From Lachnospiraceae bacterium UBA3801 (GTDB lineage: Bacteria > Bacillota > Clostridia > Lachnospirales > Lachnospiraceae), in the NCBI GenBank assembly GCA_002368685.1, contig DFEN01000022.1, positions 1-16,236 on the forward strand: DNA of 16,236 bases, written 5' to 3'. Each line of letters opens with the position of its first letter. Position 1 is the stretch's first letter. The translations under genes were made by a program, and so were the position numbers. A model generated the notes under the pieces. It was not told the origin of the DNA and ran no database searches. It was given only the letters and a program-made list of their open reading frames with translations. This document shows, one piece after another, positions 1 through 6,863 of this stretch.

Positions 1-1
1 G

Positions 2-169
2 GATGGTACATTTGCTAAGGACTTCCTTCTTGATATGTCATCAGCCAGTGGACAGGCTCACTTCAAGGCTCTTCGTAAGATCAAGGCTGAGCATCCATCA
101 GAAGTTATCGGTAAAGAGATTCGTTCACTTTACAGCTGGTCAGATGAAGACAAGCTCATCAATAACTAA
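2..169 (+). CDS. ilvC: Ketol-acid reductoisomerase, C-terminal fragment
   Basis: Partial gene entering from the left edge; 55 codons and the TAA stop are visible. KARI converts acetolactate or acetohydroxybutyrate to the dihydroxy acid in valine, leucine and isoleucine synthesis, using NAD(P)H and Mg. The fragment reads DGTFAKDFLLDMSS, then FKALRKIKAEHPSEVIGKEI and SLYSW, which matches the C-terminal part of the knotted helical domain of class I KARI, including the typical HPxExxGxxxR stretch and the tryptophan near the C-terminus. The Rossmann domain and catalytic residues lie outside the window, so cofactor preference cannot be read. An intrinsic terminator follows 16 bases after the stop, so this is probably the last gene of an ilv transcript. 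The protein identity is inferred from the fragment alone. Confidence 0.9.
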   Translation, partial: DGTFAKDFLLDMSSASGQAHFKALRKIKAEHPSEVIGKEIRSLYSWSDEDKLINN

Positions 170-184
170 TTTTGAACCTTTAAT

Positions 185-212
185 AGGGGGTGGCTTAATG
201 CTACCCCTTTTA
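185..212 (+). terminator. Intrinsic terminator after ilvC
   Basis: GGGGTGGC (187-194), loop TTAAT, then GCTACCCC (200-207) form an 8-bp stem with one G:U pair. A run of four T follows, then AT-rich sequence. It sits just behind the ilvC stop, as expected for a Rho-independent terminator. The T-run is short, so some read-through into the next gene is possible. Confidence 0.85.
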
Positions 213-244
213 TTAAATAAAATATTTTATGGGGAGGTTATACA

Positions 245-1102
245 ATGATTCAATTAAACAATGTATTTAACAACGAGAACATGAAATGTATCGCTAGTGG
301 GGGACAGTATTTCATATACGAGCATCAGAAAGATCTTTCTGTAACTCCATGGTCAGCAACAACTGATTATTTCATGCAGCAGATGAATGTTAAGAAGCGT
401 CAGCTTCTGGTACAGCTTAACAATTCTGCTTGTAAGATGCAGGCAGGAGCTATGCAGTGGGTTGCTGGTAATGTACAGGCTACATCAGGTATCAAGAGCG
501 CTGGTGGCTTCCTTAAGAATGCTATTAAGGGTGCTATGTCTGGCGAGTCAGCTGTTAAGCCTGAGTATTCAGGACAGGGATTCGTAATGCTCGAGCCTAC
601 ATATAAGTATCTTCTTATTGAAGATGTTGGTGCCTGGGGATCAGGTATGGTTCTTGATGACGGACTATTCCTTTGCTGTGACGCTGGAATCCAGGAGCAG
701 ATAAACAGGAGACAGAACCTTTCATCAGCAGTTCTTGGTGGAGAAGGTCTCTTCAACCTTTGCCTTTCTGGTCAGGGTTATGCAGTTCTTGAAAGTCCTG
801 TTCCAAGAGAAGAGCTTTTCGAGTTCAATCTTCAGGATGATGTTCTCAAGATTGATGGAAATATGGCAATTGCCTGGTCCAGTTCACTTCAGTTTACTGT
901 TGAGACACTTACAGGTAATGCTATTGGTTCTGCTGCTTCAGGCGAAGGACTTGTAAATGTTTACCGTGGTACAGGTAAGGTTCTTATGGCTCCTACAACA
1001 GGACAGTCTCCGGTTATGAGTACTGTTAATGGTCCTGAGACAACACCTACTTCATCACAGGGTATTGCAGGTAGTGTAGCAAGCAGCTTACTTAATCTGT
1101 AA
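245..1102 (+). CDS. AIM24 family protein (DUF124 / TIGR00266-like)
   Basis: A 285-residue soluble protein with no signal peptide or membrane helix. It resembles the AIM24 family, named after a yeast mitochondrial protein; the biochemical role of the bacterial members is not established. The visible pattern is a beta-rich core with repeated glycine motifs: SGQGFVMLEPT at about 109-119, GEGLFNL...SGQGYAVLESP at about 166-185, and GEGLVNV...GTGKVLMAPT at about 233-251. The last two look like tandem half-repeats. The tail after residue 252 is rich in Ser, Thr, Gly and Pro and is probably disordered. The start is supported by GGGGAGG at 231-237, eight bases before the ATG. The gene lies between two terminators with no clear promoter of its own. 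The family call is from sequence memory; the function is unknown. Confidence 0.8.
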   Translation: MIQLNNVFNNENMKCIASGGQYFIYEHQKDLSVTPWSATTDYFMQQMNVKKRQLLVQLNNSACKMQAGAMQWVAGNVQATSGIKSAGGFLKNAIKGAMSGESAVKPEYSGQGFVMLEPTYKYLLIEDVGAWGSGMVLDDGLFLCCDAGIQEQINRRQNLSSAVLGGEGLFNLCLSGQGYAVLESPVPREELFEFNLQDDVLKIDGNMAIAWSSSLQFTVETLTGNAIGSAASGEGLVNVYRGTGKVLMAPTTGQSPVMSTVNGPETTPTSSQGIAGSVASSLLNL

Positions 1103-1125
1103 GATTAATATAATATGAATATTTA

Positions 1126-1161
1126 TTAGAGTCGGGTTTATTATCCCGGCTCTAATTTTTT
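1126..1161 (+). terminator. Intrinsic terminator after the AIM24-family gene
   Basis: TTAGAGTCGGG (1126-1136) pairs with CCCGGCTCTAA (1145-1155) across an eight-base loop, with one G:U pair, and is followed by six T. The stem of about 11 bp and the U-tract make this a strong Rho-independent terminator that isolates the upstream gene from the polA cluster. Confidence 0.93.
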
Positions 1162-1186
1162 GTTGCTTTTTCTTACTCTAATTTTT

Positions 1187-1215
1187 TTGAATTATAATGT
1201 CATTTGAGTTATACT
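1187..1215 (+). promoter_or_regulatory. Likely sigma-A-type promoter for the zf-HC2 / polA / coaE transcript
   Basis: TTGAAT (1187-1192), a 17-base spacer and TATACT (1210-1215) lie in an AT-rich gap between the upstream terminator and the next gene. The -10 matches the consensus at five of six bases and the -35 at four of six. The predicted transcript would start near 1222, leaving a leader of about 55 bases. The word ATGTCATT occurs in the spacer (1197-1204) and again just past the predicted start (1224-1231). Confidence 0.6.
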
Positions 1216-1276
1216 ATTACAGGATGTCATTCCATGCCGAAGGCAAAGAATCTTAATAGATTTTTGGAGATAATAA

Positions 1277-1849
1277 ATGACGCACTTAGAAGCACAATCA
1301 TATATTATGCCATTTATAGAGAAGAAGGTTCCTCATGACAAACAGGGAGACTTTGTTCTTCATATGAAGAATTGTAAGAAATGTCATGACGAGCTTGAGA
1401 TTTACTATACTCTAATGGTTGGTATGAGACAGCTGGATAATAATGAGGCTATGTCTACAGACTTTAGTAAGGATCTAGAGAGAGATCTTAGATCAATGAG
1501 TCATGGAGTTAGAAATCGTAAAGGTTTCAAGATTTCGGCCTTTTCTATTTTCCTTACAATAGCTATTTTTCTAGGCTCTGCTGTATATGCTGGAATTCTT
1601 GCGAGAATATATAGCTTTGAACAAAGTACCAAGGCTTCTGAGCAGGGAAACTATTATTTCCATGATAGCTTAGGGGAAACAATGTATATCGATGATGTCG
1701 ATAACATTCAGCAAAGTAATAGAATCACTGTTGAAAATCAAATAAGTGATTATCAGAGAATAGATGGATATATAAGACTCGAAGAGGATTATCAAAGTAT
1801 TGTAAATATAGGAGAAGAGTATCTAGATGAAGAAGCTGCTACTGATTGA
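1277..1849 (+). CDS. Single-pass membrane protein with zf-HC2 anti-sigma-type zinc motif
   Basis: A 190-residue protein. Residues 29-36 carry the pattern H-x3-C-x2-C (H29, C33, C36), the signature of the zinc-binding anti-sigma domain (zf-HC2), which in known members sits in the cytoplasm and holds an ECF sigma factor. One membrane helix spans about 84-107. The outer part (108-190) is short, acidic and without a domain I recognise. The topology fits a transmembrane anti-sigma factor, but no sigma factor gene adjoins it: the next gene is polA, whose start lies 23 bases inside this one. The start is supported by GGAG a few bases upstream of the ATG. It may instead be a degenerate or repurposed zf-HC2 protein. 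Domain and helix are seen in the sequence; the regulatory role is inferred. Confidence 0.78.
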   Translation: MTHLEAQSYIMPFIEKKVPHDKQGDFVLHMKNCKKCHDELEIYYTLMVGMRQLDNNEAMSTDFSKDLERDLRSMSHGVRNRKGFKISAFSIFLTIAIFLGSAVYAGILARIYSFEQSTKASEQGNYYFHDSLGETMYIDDVDNIQQSNRITVENQISDYQRIDGYIRLEEDYQSIVNIGEEYLDEEAATD

Positions 1850-4451
1850 TGGAAATAGCATAATGAATAGAGGGTATTACGCATTGCCAAATACACTCAC
1901 ATCACCAAAGGGCATTCATACAAATGCCCTTTTAGGATTTATGAACATTTTTTATAAGGTATATGGCGAAGAGAAGCCTACTAATATCATTGTTGCCTTT
2001 GATGTTCATGAGCCAACCTTCAGACATAAGATGTATGCTGAGTATAAGGGAACCCGTCATCCTATGGATGATGAACTGAGAGAACAGTTCCCTATTATTA
2101 AGGAAATACTGAAAGACATGGGAGTTCTTTGTGTTGAGAAGGGGGGCTATGAGGCTGATGATATTATAGGAACTTATTCTAGACAGGGAATAAGTGAAGG
2201 ACTGGATGTAACTATACTTTCAGGAGACAGGGATCTGCTTCAGCTTGCTACAGACACAGTGCTTGTTAGAATTCCAAAGACTAAGGCTGGAAAAACTACT
2301 GTTGAGGATTACTATGCCAAGGATGTAGAGGCGGAATATGGCGTGACACCTCTTGAATTTATTGAGATGAAGGGGCTTATGGGCGATACCTCTGATAATA
2401 TTCCCGGAGTACAGGGAATAGGTCCTAAAACCGCTTCAAGTATTATTCAGAAATATCATTCTATCGAAGCGGCTCTTGAAGATATAGATAATGTTAAGCC
2501 GGATAGAGCCAGAAAGAATCTCGATGAAAATAGAGAAATGGCACTTTTCAGTAGAGACCTGGCCACCATTAAGCTTGATTGTGAACTGGATAATAAGATA
2601 TCTGATTCTGAGGTTGGTAAGGAACAGATATTCAGCAAGAAGGTATTTAATATATTCCTTGAGTATGGAATGAAGAGCCTGCTTAAGAGATTTGAGGATG
2701 TTAGTGCTGACGAGGCTGATACTCCTAAGGAATTAAGTCTTGATATCAAAGATATAGACTATAAAGAGCTTGTAACGCTTATTAATAAATCAGATGCTGA
2801 AAATGTCGGACTTGGATTTACTCTTATTGACGGTGATATTCATGGTGCGGCTGTTTGCGTAGATAAGGATGTATATATAGTAAGAGGTGATGCAGTAAGA
2901 GGAATAAGGAAGGATATTAAATCAGATATTTGTATATCTCTTATTAATATTAAAGAATATATCAGATATTTTGGATTTAGTAGAGAAGATAATCTATTCT
3001 GTTCTTCCCTTGCAGCATATCTGTTGTCGCCGCTGAGTAACAATTACGATTACAGCTTTATAGCTGCAAAGTACCTGGATGCATCCTTTGAAGATGAGAA
3101 GATACTTATGGGTAAGGAAGTACCAAGCATATTCTCCTTTGATATGGAAAACTACCGTAAGCTTATAGCTTATATGGCTTATACAGCAGCTAATTCAAAA
3201 GATATTCTAAAAGCACAGCTGGATGATTTAAGTTTACATAATCTATATACAGATATGGAATATCCTCTTATCTTTATTCTTGATTCTATGGAAAGATATG
3301 GAGTTAAGACAAATAAAGACTTCCTTATGACCTATGGAGAAGAGCTTGATAGCAGGGTGACTGACTTAACCAAGCGAATCTATGAGCTGGCAGGCGAGGA
3401 ATTCAATATAAATTCAACGAAGCAGCTAGGTGTAATTCTTTTTGAAAAGCTTGGTCTAAAGAGTGGTAAGAAGACTAAGAGTGGATATTCAACAAATGTT
3501 GATGTATTAAATAAACTAAAGGATGAGCATGAGATAATCCCTCTCATCCTCGAGTATAGATCCGTTACAAAGCTTAAGTCTACTTATGTTGAAGGGCTTA
3601 TAGATACAATAGCCGGAGATGGAAGAATTCATTCTAAGTTTAATCAGACAGTAACCGCCACAGGACGTCTGAGTTCAACTGAACCAAATCTCCAGAATAT
3701 ACCTACTAGTACTGCAGAAGGTCGTGAGATTAGAAGAGCTTTTATTCCGGAGGATGGATATACCTTCGTGGATGCGGATTATTCTCAGATAGAGCTTAGA
3801 GTTATGGCGTCTATATCGGAGGATCAGTCGCTTATAGATGCATTTAATTCTTCTAAGGATATACATGCGATTACTGCTTCTCAGGTTTTTAGAGTGGATC
3901 TTCAGGATGTAACTCCTGAACTTAGACGTAGAGCTAAGGCCGTTAATTTCGGTATTATTTACGGAATCAGTTCCTTTGGACTTGGTGAAGACCTTGGAAT
4001 TTCCAGAAAAGAAGCTAAGGAATATATAGATAATTATTACGTGACCTATAGCAAGGTTAAGGAGTATTTAGATAAATGTGTCTCTGACGCTAAAGAGCAT
4101 GGATTTGTCAAGACTCTATACGGCAGAATAAGACCTATACCTGAACTGCAGAGTTCAAACTTCATGCAGAGATCCTTTGGTGAAAGAGTTGCTATGAATT
4201 CTCCTATTCAGGGAACTGCAGCGGATATCATTAAGCTTGCTATGATAAAGGTTTATGATGAGCTAAAGAAGCGTGGACTTAAGTCCAGAATGATTCTACA
4301 GATTCACGATGAACTGCTCATTGAAACAGCAAATGATGAGATAGAAGAAGTTAAGGAACTCCTTCGTGAAAATATGGAGGGTGCTGCAGCACTTGCAGTT
4401 CCTCTATATGTTGATGTTCACACAGGTGATACCTTATACGATGCGAAATAG
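1827..4451 (+). CDS. polA: DNA polymerase I
   Basis: An 874-residue repair and Okazaki-fragment polymerase, normal length for Firmicutes. The N-terminal 5'-3' nuclease domain (about 1-290) keeps its acidic motifs: LLLIDGNS, GYEADDIIG, LSGDRDLLQL and MGDTSDNIPGVQGIG. The middle region (about 300-480) has the position of the 3'-5' exonuclease domain but lacks the DTE motif and the later aspartates, so proofreading is probably lost, as in Bacillus PolA and Taq. The polymerase domain is intact: motif A DYSQIELR with D651, motif B RRRAKAVNFGIIYG with K704, F708 and Y712, and motif C QIHDELLIE with D828. The start is chosen because ATG 1827 gives the canonical MKKLLLIDGNS beginning and AGGAG lies at 1810-1814. 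It overlaps the upstream zf-HC2 gene by 23 bases, and coaE follows nine bases after its stop, so the three are probably co-transcribed. Confidence 0.98.
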   Translation: MKKLLLIDGNSIMNRGYYALPNTLTSPKGIHTNALLGFMNIFYKVYGEEKPTNIIVAFDVHEPTFRHKMYAEYKGTRHPMDDELREQFPIIKEILKDMGVLCVEKGGYEADDIIGTYSRQGISEGLDVTILSGDRDLLQLATDTVLVRIPKTKAGKTTVEDYYAKDVEAEYGVTPLEFIEMKGLMGDTSDNIPGVQGIGPKTASSIIQKYHSIEAALEDIDNVKPDRARKNLDENREMALFSRDLATIKLDCELDNKISDSEVGKEQIFSKKVFNIFLEYGMKSLLKRFEDVSADEADTPKELSLDIKDIDYKELVTLINKSDAENVGLGFTLIDGDIHGAAVCVDKDVYIVRGDAVRGIRKDIKSDICISLINIKEYIRYFGFSREDNLFCSSLAAYLLSPLSNNYDYSFIAAKYLDASFEDEKILMGKEVPSIFSFDMENYRKLIAYMAYTAANSKDILKAQLDDLSLHNLYTDMEYPLIFILDSMERYGVKTNKDFLMTYGEELDSRVTDLTKRIYELAGEEFNINSTKQLGVILFEKLGLKSGKKTKSGYSTNVDVLNKLKDEHEIIPLILEYRSVTKLKSTYVEGLIDTIAGDGRIHSKFNQTVTATGRLSSTEPNLQNIPTSTAEGREIRRAFIPEDGYTFVDADYSQIELRVMASISEDQSLIDAFNSSKDIHAITASQVFRVDLQDVTPELRRRAKAVNFGIIYGISSFGLGEDLGISRKEAKEYIDNYYVTYSKVKEYLDKCVSDAKEHGFVKTLYGRIRPIPELQSSNFMQRSFGERVAMNSPIQGTAADIIKLAMIKVYDELKKRGLKSRMILQIHDELLIETANDEIEEVKELLRENMEGAAALAVPLYVDVHTGDTLYDAK

Positions 4452-4460
4452 GATAGGATA

Positions 4461-5090
4461 ATGTTTATACTTGGTATAACAGGTGGAATCGGGACGGGTA
4501 AATCCACGGTTCTGGAAATTCTTAAAACAGAATATAATGCTTATATCCTGGAGGCAGATAAAGTGGCTCATCTGCTTATGATGCCCGGGAAGAGGGCATT
4601 TAATGAGATACTGGCTGTTTTTGGAGAAGATATCCTGACAGAGGATGGCACGATAGATAGAAATATACTTGGCAAAAGGGTAATGAGTGACAGAAGAAGC
4701 CTGGAAAAACTGAATGGAATAGTTCATCCAGCTGTTAAGGAGTATATTGTTAAGGATATTTCGGAAATAAGAAGAGATTCGCATGGCAAATCTGAGGGTA
4801 CAGACACAAGGAATCTTTATGTTATAGAAGCGGCACTACTTATTCAGGACGGATATAGGGAAATATGCGACGAGATATGGAGCGTTATTACTTCAGAAGA
4901 TATAAGGATAAAACGTCTTATAGCCAGCAGAGGCTATAAAGAAGATAAGGCCATAAGCTTTATAAAGAATCAGCCGGAGGATGAATATTTCATAACTAAC
5001 AGTGATAAAGTCTTATATAATAATGGTTCAGCGGATGAACTGATGGATGCCATAAGGGGAGAAATAGATAGATTGTGGCATATTGGATAA
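4461..5090 (+). CDS. coaE: Dephospho-CoA kinase
   Basis: A 209-residue cytoplasmic P-loop kinase catalysing the last step of coenzyme A synthesis, ATP-dependent phosphorylation of the ribose 3'-hydroxyl of dephospho-CoA. Visible motifs are the Walker A loop GGIGTGKST (residues 8-16), the conserved aspartate D33 in EADKVAH, the HP pair at 89-90, a lid-like basic segment KRLIASRGY near 151-159, and the C-terminal NNGS element near 187-190. The length is typical of CoaE. It starts nine bases after polA, with a weak Shine-Dalgarno (AGGATAGGATA) overlapping the polA stop; polA-coaE adjacency is common in Firmicutes. A short region rich in charged residues (about 103-117) between HP and the next strand looks like a lineage-specific insertion. 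Confidence 0.95.
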   Translation: MFILGITGGIGTGKSTVLEILKTEYNAYILEADKVAHLLMMPGKRAFNEILAVFGEDILTEDGTIDRNILGKRVMSDRRSLEKLNGIVHPAVKEYIVKDISEIRRDSHGKSEGTDTRNLYVIEAALLIQDGYREICDEIWSVITSEDIRIKRLIASRGYKEDKAISFIKNQPEDEYFITNSDKVLYNNGSADELMDAIRGEIDRLWHIG

Positions 5091-5103
5091 TACGATATTT
5101 TAT

Positions 5104-5132
5104 TTGATGATTTATTAGAATTATGGTATATT
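5104..5132 (+). promoter_or_regulatory. Likely promoter for the diguanylate cyclase / ackA pair
   Basis: TTGATG (5104-5109), a 17-base spacer and TATATT (5127-5132) lie in the 72-base gap after coaE. Four of six bases match the -35 consensus and five of six the -10. The strong ribosome binding site GGGGAG at 5149-5154 then precedes ATG 5163. No terminator is seen after coaE, so upstream read-through may add to expression. Confidence 0.6.
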
Positions 5133-5162
5133 GTCTTTGTATGTATATGGGGAGATTTTGTT

Positions 5163-6863
5163 ATGTCTGAAGAGTTTAAAATCAAGAGTCTGAGTGACTT
5201 TAGAATATATAATCGAATAGCATATGGTTTACTCATTGTACTCACTCTTCTTGTAAGAGGTTCAGAGATAACAAAGAGTACATATTTCCTTTTATATTAT
5301 TTGATTTCTTTTGTTGTGCTTCTCGTTTTAGATGAGACAGTCTTTAAGCCTAATAGATCAAAGCTTTCAGCATTAACTTTTCAAATAAGGATATGCCTGT
5401 TTGTAGGTGTGGTTTGTTTTGGTGCGGCACTTACCATGCTGCCACCTGTTTTTTTAGGTGCTCTGCTTGCATACATTTTCTTTATATTGGCAGAGGATAT
5501 GTTCTTCTCTGATGCATTTAATACCATGTTTAATTATTTAAAGAGATTTTCTTTGGGACTGTATGCTGGTATTATGCTTTTTGTTGTTCAGTATAGTTCC
5601 CAGATTAAGGGTGTATGGATGCTTTTATCTATAGAGGCAGCCCTGATTCTGGCCAGTGTATTTGTACTTAGCTATGCTTTTTACTACAGAGCAATTTATT
5701 TCCTGGATGATAGATATACAAGGCTTTACTTCAGAAATGCTGATATGATTGCTGAGAATAAGAAGCTTATGAATTTCCAGGAGAGAGTTGAAAAGGTAAA
5801 TAATGAGATTAATTATCAGAAGATTAACCTTACAAAGGCTAATGATGATCTGGCTAAGATAAATGAAGAGACCAGATCTCTGATCGATGTCATGAAATAT
5901 TTCTCGGCGAGCTTCGATGTTGAGAAGAATGCTCATTATATGCTAAGCAACGTTGTTAATATTAAGGAAACTGGAGCTGTTGCTCTTTTTATTGATAAGA
6001 ACGTTTATATGAATGAAGAGCCTTATCTTGAGGTTATATCTGAGAATACTGTAGCAGAGACGCTTCTAAGACAGGATATATATAACATTTATGAGGCTAT
6101 AAAGAAGAGAAAGAGTTTAGCTCCGCTTGTTCTTTGTGATAATTATGATTTTAAATATCCATTCCTTACGGGTGGAAATATGTGTAATGCAGTTGTTTTT
6201 CCTGCATATGAAAATGATTATATATACGGTGTAATGGTTGTAACCTCCAGCAAATATGATTTCTTCGAGAATGGATATGCCTTCTATGAGTCATCTATAA
6301 TGGACTTTACATCGGCTCTTATTTCAGATCGACTGTATCTTCAGACAGAGGATATGGCAAAGAAGGATGGTCTTACAAAGATTTATAACCGTATTTACTT
6401 TAACCAGTTTTATCCTGAACTCAAGGAAGAAGTTGCAAAGTCTGGCGATACATTTACAGTATGTATGCTTGATATAGACCACTTCAAGAGAGTTAATGAT
6501 ACCTACGGTCACCTTGCAGGTGATGAAGTTATTAAGGCTGTTGCCAAGGTTGATAATGATTTTGCTAAGAAATATAACGGTACAGCAGTTAGGTATGGTG
6601 GTGAGGAATTTCTGCTTATCCTTAGAGGAAAGGGAGTTGAAGAAACTCTTGGTATTCTAAAGGAAATGCATGAAATAATAAAGGGCAATGTAGTTGAATT
6701 CGAAGATTATAGAATCAATGTAAATTCAAGTATGGGTATTGCCTGCTATCCGGAAACCTGTTCTGATATAAATGATGTCCTAGATCGTTCAGATAAGGCT
6801 ATGTATTATAGTAAGGAACATGGTAGAGGAAGAATAACAATAGATGGTAGAGAGGGCGAGTAA
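5163..6863 (+). CDS. Membrane-anchored GGDEF diguanylate cyclase
   Basis: A 566-residue protein predicted to make cyclic di-GMP from two GTP. About six hydrophobic helices fill residues 17-172, followed by a coiled-coil-like linker (about 195-240), a region of GAF-like size and position (about 240-390, not proven) and a GGDEF domain (about 398-562). The active site is intact: LDIDHFKRVNDTYGH with metal-binding D437, and RYGGEEF at 477-483. The inhibitory I-site (RxxD, expected at 470-473) reads KYNG, so product feedback through that site is probably absent. No EAL or HD-GYP domain is present. GGGGAG eight bases upstream supports the start. The TAA stop is directly followed by the ackA ATG, suggesting translational coupling. 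The signal sensed by the membrane part is unknown. Confidence 0.93.
   Translation: MSEEFKIKSLSDFRIYNRIAYGLLIVLTLLVRGSEITKSTYFLLYYLISFVVLLVLDETVFKPNRSKLSALTFQIRICLFVGVVCFGAALTMLPPVFLGALLAYIFFILAEDMFFSDAFNTMFNYLKRFSLGLYAGIMLFVVQYSSQIKGVWMLLSIEAALILASVFVLSYAFYYRAIYFLDDRYTRLYFRNADMIAENKKLMNFQERVEKVNNEINYQKINLTKANDDLAKINEETRSLIDVMKYFSASFDVEKNAHYMLSNVVNIKETGAVALFIDKNVYMNEEPYLEVISENTVAETLLRQDIYNIYEAIKKRKSLAPLVLCDNYDFKYPFLTGGNMCNAVVFPAYENDYIYGVMVVTSSKYDFFENGYAFYESSIMDFTSALISDRLYLQTEDMAKKDGLTKIYNRIYFNQFYPELKEEVAKSGDTFTVCMLDIDHFKRVNDTYGHLAGDEVIKAVAKVDNDFAKKYNGTAVRYGGEEFLLILRGKGVEETLGILKEMHEIIKGNVVEFEDYRINVNSSMGIACYPETCSDINDVLDRSDKAMYYSKEHGRGRITIDGREGE

Noticed and set aside
171..199. TTGAAC with a 17-base spacer and TTAATG, considered as a promoter for the AIM24-family gene.
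   Set aside because: The -10 matches at only two positions and the pair lies inside the terminator hairpin.
3..248. An 81-codon frame overlapping the end of ilvC.
   Set aside because: The ilvC frame in this stretch matches the KARI C-terminus, and this frame runs through the terminator, so it is a shadow.
1234..1338. A 34-codon frame (MPKAKNLNRFLEIINDALRS at its start) beginning in the leader of the zf-HC2 gene and overlapping it out of frame; a possible leader peptide.
   Set aside because: Its AGGA would lie at the predicted transcription start, the composition is unremarkable, and most of it is a shadow of the zf-HC2 gene.
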